Shown: positions 1 through 8,446 of the stretch, piece after piece
Position numbering within the stretch: position 1 is the first letter of the stretch
Layout of the letters: every line of letters starts with the position of its first letter
Assembly (NCBI GenBank): GCA_003024985.2
Contig: PXIH01S0012101.1
Reading direction: 5' to 3' (one strand)
Source: Euperipatoides rowelli
Lineage: Eukaryota > Onychophora > Udeonychophora > Euonychophora > Peripatopsidae
DNA length: 16,295 bases
The notes under the pieces: model-generated
Database searches by the model: none
What the model saw: only the letters and a program-made list of their open reading frames with translations
What the model was told of the DNA's origin: nothing
Made by a program: the position numbers and the translations under genes

Positions 1-1018
1 TGAAATAGGCATTGATAAACCACTTTAAGATTAGTAACTTATAGATTTAAGATTGAATAATTTATAAATAAAGAGTTGAACGCTTACAATGCGCATTCTC
101 CACGCTGTAATCAGCATGGTAGATCGTATATACTGTATATGGGTTTTTATTCATATTGGCACAAATTAATTTTTAATAATCGACTGTATATTATGAAAAT
201 TTATATTTTAACTAATTAAAAATATTCTCTATCCACACACATTTAATTATGAGTTATTCAATAATATAGATACATTAAAATGAATATTTTTACGGTCATT
301 ATGGCTGACGGCTAATTTTCAAATATTACGCTATTAATAACACCCATATTAAATAACTTAGGAGGTTCTAATTTTATTTTTATCGTTTAATTATCTATTT
401 TAAATTATATATTCAATATGCGCTAGAAAAAGTGACATGCTGAGCATGACTGTGCTGGAACCTCTCATACTACTGAGCAAGACTTTGCTGGAACCTAGAC
501 AGGAAGCACCAAAAATCACCTAGTGCGCATGACTGTGCTGGAACCGCTCAATTCTATCTACTCTCATAAATCTCTTATAATTATTTAAAGAGCAAACAAA
601 AGTGCATTTAAGCTGATCTATCTGTTAGAAACAAATTTTTGCAATTAAAATTAGTGATGGACTAAGCTATTATGAAATATGTAATTTAAATAAAAAGTAT
701 AATGAATACAATTTGGTTCAAGTGTGTTTGAAATTTTATAGCAATATTTATTGTATTAGGAAAATAATATTTTTATATTTTAATATTAATACTATTATAT
801 CATGCATCTAGGATAACACATTGATTGAAAGTATTGTGTACTTAAAATATATTCAGATATATTTATATAGCAATTTGTCCATCTTTGATGGCACAATTTC
901 ATTAATTATTCTTTTGTTTCTAAAATTTAAAACTTTGCCATCTATGTTTGCAGATGGGTAGTTGGTCTTTGAGGCTCCTATCAAACTGTTACCCTTAGTT
1001 ATAAATAGCTCTTTCCTC
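1..1018. other. non-coding flank or upstream intron, no gene seen
   Basis: This is AT-rich sequence with frequent stops in all frames. Apart from the 21-bp motif cluster at 442-545 I see no exon, RNA gene or mobile-element end. The N-terminal coding part of mS26 was looked for and not found here. Confidence 0.6.
442..545 (+). repeat. three degenerate copies of a 21-bp motif
   Basis: GAGCATGACTGTGCTGGAACC (split here as GAGCATGACTG and TGCTGGAACC) occurs at 442-462. Variants lie at 475-495 (two substitutions) and 525-545 (two substitutions). Starts are 33 and 50 bases apart, so spacing is irregular. The motif is much richer in G and C than its surroundings. It is a decayed minisatellite or cluster of binding-site-like words. 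Confidence 0.8.
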
Positions 1019-1662
1019 TTTAAAGGTCAAACGTAACAGATTTTTTTAATTTAGGATTTTCAAAGATAAATATTATAAAAAAAAATTCCACTGGAAAAAA
1101 ATAATTTAAAATGCATAAAAAAAAAAGTTAAGACTATTGCTATCCTGAGTCTGAGATTACAATTTGAAGATTTCACTTTTTATTTTTGGTTTGAGATTAT
1201 TTGATGATGAAATATCTTCTACAGCTGTTCTCTTTGTAATGATTTAACATGCAAAAAGAGGTATGTTCAACTTGTATTAAAGGTCATTTTTTTTTTTTTT
1301 TTTAAATAAATTGGACCATAATAGCACAAAGGATGAATTTGATTATGATTTTTTACAAGTATTTAAACAATTAGTCCATATGATATCCAGCCTTATGCGG
1401 ACAAAAATAGCAAATATTCTATAGTTAAGTATAGCAAGCTCTATTCATTTATAGCCTATGATGTCACAAAATATCTCCCCTGGTGTGTAAAGTGGACAAT
1501 GTTGTTTTAAGGGTGAGAAGCTAAAGAGAATTATTTTAAAAATTGAATTGTAAATAACTTTTTTTTTTTTAATTTTTTTGTTGGAAATTTTTTTTTAGTA
1601 AAAAGCTTTAAAAATCAATAATATAAAAAAATTAAAAAAATCCGCTACATTTGACCTTTAAA
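1019..1662. mobile_element. MITE-like element with 30+ bp terminal inverted repeats
   Basis: The left end TTTAAAGGTCAAACGTAACA continues into a T-rich run. It is mirrored at the right end (1629-1662), whose reverse complement starts TTTAAAGGTCAAATGTAGCG and continues into the same T-rich run. About 33 bases match with four differences. A TA just inside each end (1021-1022 and 1659-1660) could be the duplicated TA target of a Tc1/mariner-type element, but TTAA cannot be excluded. The interior (about 640 bp) holds no coding frame. A 17-base T run (1287-1303) preceded by another TTAAAGGTCA copy at 1278 suggests internal rearrangement. Part of the family recurs at 9900-10050. Confidence 0.7.
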
Positions 1663-1894
1663 ATATTGAAGTAACATCATAGAAATTCTGGCAGCTATGT
1701 TAATATAATGGAGCAAAACAATCAAAGAAAGAAAAATATTTTAGTAATAGTTGGTTGGAGATGGATACTGCTATTTAGAGGACTAATTTGTAATTATTAT
1801 TTTATGAATTGGTGGTGGGGTTCATTTATATGTGTGAATTTAGTCAGGTTATCTTCTATATATTCTAATTTTAGTCTATTGTTTCATTATTTAG

Positions 1895-2018
1895 AGAGGC
1901 TGGTTTAGCTCAACGTTTTGAAAAATTAAAAACTGAGGCTTTGGCAAAAGGTAAAAAATTGAGTGAAAAAGAGCACTTGGAACAAATCGTTCGAGAAGAA
2001 ATTGTTTATAAAACAAAA
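1895..2018 (+). CDS. MRPS26: internal exon of mitochondrial ribosomal protein mS26 (MRPS26), partial
   Basis: This exon encodes about 41 residues, beginning EAGLAQRFEKLK and ending REEIVYKTK. The stretch is charged, Lys/Glu-rich and probably helical, as expected for the long alpha-helix of mS26, a metazoan protein of the mitochondrial small ribosomal subunit. The reading frame (codons from 1896) ends exactly at a strong donor, AAA|gtaagt at 2019, and joins in phase 0 to the exon at 11517, which carries the diagnostic mS26 motif. The left boundary is uncertain. The best acceptor is ttag ending at 1894 after a pyrimidine-rich run. ttagag ending at 1896 and a tttag ending at 1874 are alternatives, and the last would add about seven residues. 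The N-terminal half of the protein (family members are roughly 200 residues) is not visible, so its exons probably lie left of the window or are too short to see. This exon alone is not diagnostic; the call rests on its junction with the next exon. Confidence 0.72.
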
Positions 2019-2249
2019 GTAAGTTGAAATTCCCTTAAATTTATATAAATAGCTATGCTTTTCATTTTTAATATTATGAACCTTATGTTAAAAAGAACAT
2101 CATTGATCATAATTAAATTTTAGCTTTACATCCTCATAATCTGTAGTTCAGTCCTAGCCTTGGCCCTAATGAATGAGTCAAGTTTAGTCTGCGACATTTG
2201 GTCACGAGTTTTGACCAGTGTCAAAATACAAGCAAATAATAAATGCACA

Positions 2250-2290
2250 GTTAATCATGAATATCAGATTCCTGTATGTTCATGATTAAC
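2250..2290. repeat. 12-bp perfect inverted repeat (hairpin)
   Basis: GTTAATCATGAA (2250-2261) and TTCATGATTAAC (2279-2290) form a perfect 12-bp stem with a 17-base loop. No T-run terminator context or gene neighbour gives it a role. It may be a remnant of a small palindromic element. Confidence 0.6.
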
Positions 2291-2529
2291 AGAATAAAAA
2301 TAATCTACAATAAGTAATAAATCATATCGTATTCCATTTTTAATATATTAAATTGTATTAGTAAATGTACTGTATTCCAAAATACAGTCCAACTTTAAAA
2401 TATCATAGTTATTATACTTTGAAGACATTTTCAAAGTAACTCTCATAAATAATAAACTCTTGTAAGACATTAAGGAGATTTTGATTGACACTGAGAGATA
2501 AGAATAGTTAAGTTAGGAAAAACAAATAA

Positions 2530-3082
2530 TTAGAATGACAAATACTAATTCAATTACTTACCAAAGTTATCAAGCTTACCAAAGTTGAATGCTACATTAA
2601 AAGAACATTTGAAAATGGACATTTCCAAATTAATGTTTAAAGAAAATGACTTGAAATGTTAGAATATTACTTTCATCTGCTCTGCAAACTAGCCAGACCT
2701 TAATTGTCTAATCTACAATGTCATTTCAACATACATACAACTCAGACCAAATGGAAAGCATATCAGAACTAGGATGTACATGTACATCAGAATAATGATT
2801 GGACAATGGGATATGTAAATCATATGTCAATGTCTTAAGAATCTGACAAAACACTAGTTGCTGCTGTGCAATATACAATGGCTGTTTCTGACATTCCATT
2901 GACAGATACAACAAAACCTCTAAGTTAACCTACCCACTCCCTGAGGCAGAGAAGACAGAAGTAAACCTAACCTTTCATATAAGGGTTAATATATTAGCTA
3001 AGCATCATATAAACTTTGGTAAGCAAACCTCAAAAATTTTACTATCTTTAATTTAGCTAGCATATGCAAATTGTCATTCTAA
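2530..3082. mobile_element. candidate MITE with two-block inverted repeats
   Basis: TTAGAATGACAA at 2530-2541 is perfectly inverted at 3071-3082. Further in, GCTTACCAAAGTT at 2574-2586 is perfectly inverted at 3012-3024. Both blocks occur in mirrored order, which is unlikely by chance even in AT-rich DNA. Each outer block contains TA at its edge, compatible with a TA target site. CTTACCAAAGTT is also repeated in tandem on the left (2557-2568), 18 bases from the inner block. The interior has no recognisable coding frame. Confidence 0.55.
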
Positions 3083-3600
3083 GTAACAAACATATTTCAT
3101 TGTCGATCATACAATATATCTCTAAGGAATTATTGTTATACATAGATATATTCTAAATAGCATTTTGTTATAATAAACCATATTTGAATCTTCTTAGTGT
3201 TTCCAAGTAGTAGTATTTCTGTGCCTACACACTTTTACTAGATATACCAAGCCACAATAAGTGGGAATTCCAATAGATAATAATCACTATTTTACATTTA
3301 TACTTGAGAAATTGGAGTTCATCAACTACAGAAAAGCTCAGATTCCTAAACCCAGCTTACCACAACCACACTGCATCTAGGATTAGACTCCAAATAAATC
3401 ATACCTTAGGCAAGTTCCTGGATTAAATCAAATTTGTATGAAAATTTGCATATATGCTGGTGAAGATTTCAAATGTAAATGATTAAATTTTCATGTAACA
3501 TGGGATGGCTACAGGGGCATTAAAGCCAAGAGGTCTGTACCTAGCTAACACTTACTAAAGCTAGCCTCAATGTTATAAAGATGGATGGCAAGGGTAACAG
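3083..3600. other. intronic sequence without recognised content
   Basis: There is no long open frame or repeat pair beyond a 10-bp inverted repeat (ATGAAAATTT at 3438-3447 with AAATTTTCAT at 3485-3494). Base composition becomes less AT-rich from about 3500 onward. Confidence 0.5.
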
Positions 3601-3614
3601 CCTAGGGGAGATCT

Positions 3615-3649
3615 CTTCTCTTGGCTGTCGGCCAGCTATAAAAGAGAAG
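3615..3649. repeat. short GC-rich hairpin beside a TATA-like motif
   Basis: CTTCTCTT (3615-3622) pairs with AAGAGAAG (3642-3649) around TGGC/GCCA. The sequence ctataaaag, TATA-box-like on the + strand, lies in the right half. It sits at the start of a GC-richer stretch (about 3500-4350). It could be a promoter region of a degraded LTR or mobile element; there is no direct evidence. Confidence 0.35.
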
Positions 3650-3739
3650 GGGGCATGATGTATATAAGTAACATACTAGAGGTTAGGAGAATATAGAGTG
3701 GTTTATTGTTGACAGTACCAGAGACATAAACAATATGGG

Positions 3740-4358
3740 GAGAGAGCACTATATACTCGATAATTACACTTAGTATAATATACTAAGAACTTATATCTAA
3801 TACTCATAAGTCTGTTGAGCCGAGAGAGTAATAATGAATACCTTCTATCCGAATAACTTGGAATTGGGCATCAGTATTCACCTTCCTCAGCTAAGTCCTT
3901 ATCTTTATAAAAAAAAGTTCAGAAGGTAATATCCATGATACAAATGACAAAATACACAAAGCTATTGGGGTGTCAGATTAAACACACAGAATACTCCGCT
4001 GCTGGGTAAGATTATAATCCGTGGAACATGATTGCAAAGTATTTCCAAAGACAAACTAATAATTCATGGAAGTAATCCAAGGGATGAATAGTAAGTAATA
4101 ACATAAGTGTAAATATAATCCAGAGTATAAAAGATAATTCACAGTGTATATGAAGGCAATAACCAATCGAATAATAAATGGTTTGAAGTTTATGTGGTTG
4201 TCAACAGGGAGTTGTAGCTGGCTTCATGTCCCGAACAGGACTAACGCATTCGAAGCTGCAATGTGCTGCTGCTTGTTCATGCAGTTGTGTTTGAATGTTT
4301 TACCGATGTTGAATGTCCCTATTAATTATCCTATTGTTATTTTGGATAGTGCTCTCTC
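3740..4358. repeat. inverted-repeat-flanked segment of unknown class
   Basis: GAGAGAGCACTAT at 3740-3752 is perfectly inverted at 4346-4358, and GATAATTA (3759-3766) is mirrored by TAATTATC (4323-4330). The enclosed 600 bp is richer in G and C than its surroundings and has no convincing protein. Flanking bases do not show a target-site duplication. It may be a small DNA element or part of a solo LTR. Confidence 0.4.
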
Positions 4359-4365
4359 TAATTTC

Positions 4366-4386
4366 ATTATTATTATTATTATTATA
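4366..4386 (+). repeat. (ATT)n microsatellite
   Basis: About six ATT units lie immediately left of the copia LTR. Length variation here may have helped erase the left target-site duplication. Confidence 0.85.
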
Positions 4387-4406
4387 ATATACTGTAGGTA
4401 TACTCT

Positions 4407-5136
4407 TGTAGTTTTTCAAATGTCAATTGACCACGCGGTACTCATAAAGTAGAGGTAAATAATGTAGACACATTAGTCCGTGCTATGATAATTGTGCATA
4501 TATATGAAATTCAAATAAATTATTTCACTCAATAAATATTAATTAGGAACAATTTTGTTTATTTCAGGATTACTTAGTACAGTATTTGCTTTACTTACGA
4601 TTTAACACAGAAAACGGGTAATAATGTCTCAGCCTTAATATATGTAGACTACAGTAGATTTTTCATGAATCTATCTCACTAACTGGCCCTAATATTATTC
4701 ATAAATTCCTTACACTCATAGTCAATAATTACTTGCAGTACTTTATTCCAAGATTCTAGTGATTTCATGACACAAGTTATAAAACAAAATTTCCACAGAA
4801 TTACAGCACATACAGTGTGCTTCCCTTATTCTGCACACAGCTCCCTCTATCCTTACAGGTAATGCATATCAATTTTTTCCTTTTTTTTTCAAATCTATAA
4901 ATGTCACTGCTCTTAACAATATTATACATGGTGTAGGCCTACACAATACAACAACAACAAAAACAAAAAATTACACACTGTGTAGAAAATAAAAAATAAA
5001 ATGCAAATAAATTAGTTACATTCAAATTCTAAAATACTTTTTAAATATTATAAAGAAAAATGCACAAATGCAAACTGGAGAAACATTTGTGTCCAATTAT
5101 ATAAAGTAAATATAGTGCAATATTGCCACTTCAACA
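4407..5136 (-). repeat. copia LTR, left (3' LTR of the element)
   Basis: This 730-bp LTR begins TGTAGTTTTTCAAAT and ends CACTTCAACA on the + strand, so it has TG...CA ends; read on the minus strand it starts TGTTGAAG. It aligns end to end with 8447-9164, with scattered substitutions and several small indels. It contains a perfect 14-bp palindrome, GTGTAGGCCTACAC (4931-4944), that the other LTR lacks. The polypurine tract abuts it at 5137. Confidence 0.9.
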
Positions 5137-5147
5137 CTCCCCCTCAA
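5137..5147 (-). other. copia polypurine tract
   Basis: On the element strand the tract reads TTGAGGGGGAG and is followed at once by the 3' LTR start TGTTGAAG. It lies 15 bases after the stop of the RNase H reading frame. This is the usual copia arrangement for plus-strand DNA priming. Confidence 0.85.
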
Positions 5148-5162
5148 GTATTGCACTCACTG

Positions 5163-5831
5163 TCACTTTCTATCAGTTATTCTCATTTTGTCCACACATG
5201 CCTTGAACAGTTCCTTTCCCAAAGGCTTTGTCATTACATCTGCCAGCATGTTTTGTGTGGGACAGTACTTCAATTGGATTAATTTTTTATCCACTAGATC
5301 TTTTAGGAACATGCATTTTATCTCAATGTGTTTTGATCTGTGTGTAGTCCTAGCTGACTCTACCATCACAATCCTGCTCTGGTTGTCTGTGAACAAAATA
5401 GTTGGCAATTATACTTCAAAGTTGTAAGTCTTTCATTAGTCTTTGTATCCAGGTCATATCTTGATCAGATTAGGCAGCAGACACAAATTCTGCCTCAGCT
5501 GGGGTTAAAGCTACGCATTACTGTTTCCTTATATACCATTCTGTGAGGCTTTCACCTAAGAAGTGCAATTGTCCTGAAGTGGACTTCCTCGTTATTGTCT
5601 CCCCCCAGTCTGCATCACAGAACGATGAGAGTGTTAAAGGTCCTTCACCGCCCAGTCTGAGCATTTTGTATTTGGTTGTTTTTAAATATCTTAATATCTT
5701 CTTAGTCCCATCACAATCCAATATGGTAGGTTGGTCTATTCTCGGCCTAGTATGTTTACGGACAGGTGAAGGTCAGGATGTGATACTATGCTGATGTATA
5801 GCAATGATCCGATTACACTTTGATATAGCTT
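5163..5831 (-). pseudogene. copia pol, end of reverse transcriptase and RNase H
   Basis: Read on the minus strand from 5831, the remnants follow the copia order. A YQSVIGSLLYI block (copia Y-x-x-x-IGSLLY) comes first, then a PDLHLSVNIL stretch, KKILRYLKTT, SSFCDADWG with ..RKSTSG (RNase H start, DADW), VALTPAEAEFVSAA (the TEAE-type RNase H motif) and TDNQS near the end. HIEIK, LKYCPTQNMLADVMTKPLG and a stop at 5163 close the reading frame. At least two frameshifts and an in-frame TAG break it, so no intact protein is made. This is the best-preserved coding part of the element. The LINE insertion lies immediately upstream on the element strand. Confidence 0.88.
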
Positions 5832-5844
5832 ATAAGATTTAGAT

Positions 5845-7005
5845 TTATGTTTATTTCATGAAAATAAAGCATTGCAGAAAATTTACTGAATACTGAATAT
5901 TCAAGGCTAAATTACTATAGATCTCTAACCCGAAATGGATATGTGATCTACAGTACCGGTATTTACATTAGGCTATACACTAATTGGTATTTAAATAATA
6001 AAAAAACACTAACAATGAACTAAATGAGACTAAAGAACAAATTGCAAATTATGAAATTTATGAAATGAATGATTTACTAAATGAGGCTAACATTTTAGGA
6101 ATATTAATACAACTAAACTTTTTGTCCTAATAAAAGGATTATAGCCTATAATTCACATGAGTGTCTTGTAAAATGATTGAAACTAATTTTCCTAAAAACT
6201 GGCAAAAACTCTGGGAATAGAATGAAAAATTCCTTTGCTAATTTATTAATTTTATTAGATCTTCTAGTTTCCAATGACTCTAAGTTGAGGATATTTAGTG
6301 CTTCATTACAATTGATATCCCAGTCATTCAATATAACTATTCTTTTCTGTACTTTTTCGATTTCTCTAACTAAATAAATTGGTAACGATTCTGACCAGAC
6401 TTCAGAATTGTATTCTAGACAGGTCTTATAAAAAAAGTATAAATCACTGTTAATTCATTACTTTGAAGACCTATTTTTTTAGTCTATAGGCTATATTATG
6501 AATAATCTCTTGTTGGCTTTTGACACAATGTATTCCATATGCATGTTCCATTTCAAATCTTCTTGGATTATGATTCCTAAAATTTTATATGATTCAAATT
6601 TTTTTATTGTTGTTTTATTAATATTTACAGTATATAATTGTGTCATAAATGTAGATTTCTCCAAGTTAATCTTCATTCATTGCTTCTCAGCTTCTCCTGT
6701 AATTACTGTAAATGCATTCTTTAACTTGATGTTACAAATGAGTCATCTGAAGNAACGATAATTGAAATGTCATCTATATATTTGTATCTGTGTAAAAAAT
6801 TAAGACCAATATTAGTTGCTATTATGAAAATCAATCCTCCTAATAACGATCCTTGTGGTATACCATTCTTATTTTCAATTATGAAATTAATATCAGAGTT
6901 AGGAACTCTAATTATTTGTTTTCTATTTGTAGAAATGAATAAAACCATTTAATGAATCCCAGGGGAACCCCCATATCGTACAACTCATTAATAAAGATGA
7001 TAATT
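5845..7005 (-). mobile_element. 5'-truncated LINE (jockey/CR1-like) nested in the copia
   Basis: Between two copia reverse-transcriptase segments lies a different reverse transcriptase, also on the minus strand. The right junction is near 7003-7010, where LINE reading (INELYDMGVP) replaces copia reading. The left junction is poorly defined, between about 5832 and 6140. No clear poly(A) tail (poly-T on the + strand) or target-site duplication is visible at that end, so the 3' tail type is unknown. No apurinic endonuclease domain or ORF1 is present. Nesting shows that the LINE arrived after the copia. Confidence 0.82.
6146..7003 (-). pseudogene. LINE reverse transcriptase, C-terminal half
   Basis: Motifs appear in the order expected of a non-LTR reverse transcriptase. 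They are LYDMGVP...IKWFYSF; after a frameshift TNRKQIIRVP; GIPQGSLLGGLIF (GxPQGS box); YKYIDDISII (catalytic YxDD box); KINLEKS; YKILGIIIQEDLKWNMHM (the YLGV.ID..L.W..H block); and a degenerate RPV.EYNSEVW. The C-terminal EIEKVQKR and LESLETRR blocks follow, with a stop at 6146. Base 6753 is undetermined (N), just after the YIDD box. At least two frameshifts break the frame. The catalytic aspartates are present but the protein cannot be made intact. The block layout favours the jockey/CR1/L2 group; the exact clade is unresolved. Confidence 0.85.
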
Positions 7006-7009
7006 CCTT

Positions 7010-7748
7010 GCTTTGACTAATCCTACCCCTTTATGAAGTCTGATGACATAGGTGTATATGAAGTTTTGCTTTCTGTCAGGTGATTGTGTTCCAAGAGTCA
7101 ATTAATGGGATTTGGTGAACATAAATATTTTTTTCCTCTTCTATTCTTATGTGTATTCCAAATAGCAAGTTACTCTTCCCAAATCCTTAATTTGATATTC
7201 AGTGCTTAATATTTTTATAATAGACTCTATTTCTAAGGGGCAATTACTCACCATCACCAACAGAACTGTTATTTCCTACTTTTCTGTAAAGACATGGGTC
7301 ATTATCCCTTGGCATGTATTCAGCCAACACCAATGATTTGTTTATTCTGATGTTCCAGTTGCTAGCCACCTGCTTTAACCCATAATTGCTTTATTGAGTC
7401 TGAATACCTGTCCTTTCTCCGAGTTAGGACCTTCTGGTCCTCTAAGATTTATTTCCTCTTCCAATTCTTTATACAAGAAGACAGGAAATATCTGTTATTA
7501 CTAATAGAGCTCGGATGGTAGTATGTTTAACAACAGGAGCATAGGTTTCCTTATAATCAGTACCGTAATGTTGGCCGAAGCCTTGGGCCACAAGTCTCGC
7601 CCGTATTTTCTTTATTATTCTCATCCCGCTTCACTGCAAAAGTACATAGAGATCCTATGATATTACAATTGGCTCCTGGAGTACATTCTGTCATTGCTTG
7701 ACTATTCCTCAATAATTCCACTTCTATCTCCATAGCATTAATCCACAA
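7010..7748 (-). pseudogene. copia pol, N-terminal reverse transcriptase
   Basis: On the minus strand from 7748 the frame opens with WINAMEIEVELL (copia W..AM..E...L), then IGSLCTFAVKRD (copia IGSKWVFKVKRD). After a frameshift comes DYKETYAPVVKHTTIRALL, then RLNKAIMGLKQ across another shift, DNDPCLYRKVG and finally IKDLGRVTCYLE. These are consecutive motifs of the copia reverse-transcriptase fingers and palm. The catalytic YVDD-type box is not recognisable. Several frameshifts and stops make this a clear pseudogene. The reading ends at about 7005, where LINE sequence takes over; the copia frame resumes past the LINE at 5831. Confidence 0.85.
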
Positions 7749-7823
7749 CTCTTGTTCAATTTGGTTGAGTGTTCTAACCTCCTTCCAGTTCTCGTGTTCC
7801 GATTGAATGTTTCTGAGATCATC

Positions 7824-7862
7824 ATTTATTTATTTTTCTTCAAAAATTTATTTATTTATTTG
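7824..7862 (+). repeat. (TTTA)n-like low-complexity tract
   Basis: Two short runs of TTTA/ATTT units are separated by a cttcaaaa interruption. The tract lies inside the copia internal region between the pre-integrase remnant and the reverse transcriptase. It lies in the region where integrase has been lost. Confidence 0.7.
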
Positions 7863-8014
7863 CGTTTATTTGTAAGCCAAACTAAAAAAAACTACAATAA
7901 GAGATCCTTTGCCCTAAAAAAGGATGGAGGATCAATTTACAAGTAATGTATGATTAATTAAAAATTGAAACAACATTGTAGATAAGTTACTTCCTTTGTC
8001 TCTGGATCACTAGG

Positions 8015-8215
8015 CTATTGCTTTTAGTTCTAAAGTTGTCTCCATCAATGTTTCCACTATGTATGTACATTCTTTCATATAAACCATCATGATGTTATTT
8101 TCTTTGGTTATAACACATTTTTCTTCATGATAGATCAACTCAAATCCTTTTTGCTCAGAACTCTTTTTTACAGCAAGTTACATTTCATATTTGGTACACC
8201 ATAACTCCTGTTATA
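8015..8215 (-). pseudogene. copia protease/pre-integrase remnant
   Basis: On the minus strand a patchy reading gives MKCNLL, a stop, KRVLSK, and after a shift GFELIYHEEKCVITKEN. This resembles the copia segment 'VPNLKxNLLSV...L..KGFEV.F....C.I' found between the protease and the integrase zinc finger. It is followed by an apparent TYIVETL stretch and then non-coding sequence. Integrase proper (HHCC and D,D35E regions) is absent, so a large internal deletion probably joined this segment to the reverse-transcriptase start at 7748. Confidence 0.6.
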
Positions 8216-8427
8216 GGTATATCCTTCTGTAGTTTGTTCATATGCATTGTACTCAAATATCCTGTGCAATCCCTGCTACCTCCACTTCTTTATCCATAGT
8301 AGACTTTGCCAAAATATTTGATGGACTCATTACCCCATTTTTCAGTTGGCTTAGTTTATTGCATACTAGTTGCACTGATACTTTGTCATCCAATAGCCTT
8401 TTTCCATGTTATTTTTCCTTGACTAGC
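8216..8427 (-). other. copia leader and gag-region remnant
   Basis: This stretch between the primer-binding site and the pre-integrase remnant is where leader and gag should be. It is only about 210 bases, whereas a copia gag plus protease needs well over a kilobase. Short open pieces exist on both strands, but I recognise no gag or CCHC zinc-knuckle motif. It is best read as deletion-scarred element sequence. Confidence 0.5.
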
Positions 8428-8446
8428 TGCTGGGCCCATACCCTAT
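8428..8446 (-). other. copia primer-binding site, initiator tRNA-Met anticodon-arm type
   Basis: The + strand reads TGCTGGGCCCATA followed by CCC directly next to the 5' LTR. This is the sense sequence of the anticodon arm of animal initiator tRNA-Met (CUGGGCCCAUAACCC), short by one A. The element strand is therefore complementary to the tRNA. Drosophila copia is known to prime from an internal iMet fragment in this way and not from the tRNA 3' end. The location and match make the assignment strong; the missing base is probably decay. Confidence 0.85.

Noticed and set aside
442-545. CRISPR-like repeats
   Set aside because: Only three imperfect copies with spacers of 12 and 29 bases in an animal genome; not a CRISPR array.
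1708-1908. Open frame with ATG overlapping the mS26 exon
   Set aside because: It is in a different frame from the conserved exon, low in complexity and full of Ile/Phe/Asn; its end overlaps the exon by chance.
2726-2914. 62-codon minus-strand open frame
   Set aside because: It lies within the inverted-repeat element at 2530-3082, with no motif or splice context.
4144-4452. 102-codon + strand open frame
   Set aside because: It runs through an ATT microsatellite (poly-Ile) and ends inside the copia LTR, with no recognisable domain.
5188-5794. Plus-strand open frames across 5188-5427 and 5543-5794
   Set aside because: They are antisense shadows of the copia RNase H reading on the minus strand.
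6177-6952. Plus-strand open frames at 6177-6377, 6498-6761 and 6767-6952
   Set aside because: They are antisense shadows of the LINE reverse transcriptase.
8428-8446. Possible tRNA-Met gene fragment
   Set aside because: Only the anticodon arm is present and it abuts an LTR, which is the copia primer-site arrangement; no acceptor stem, D arm or T arm is present.
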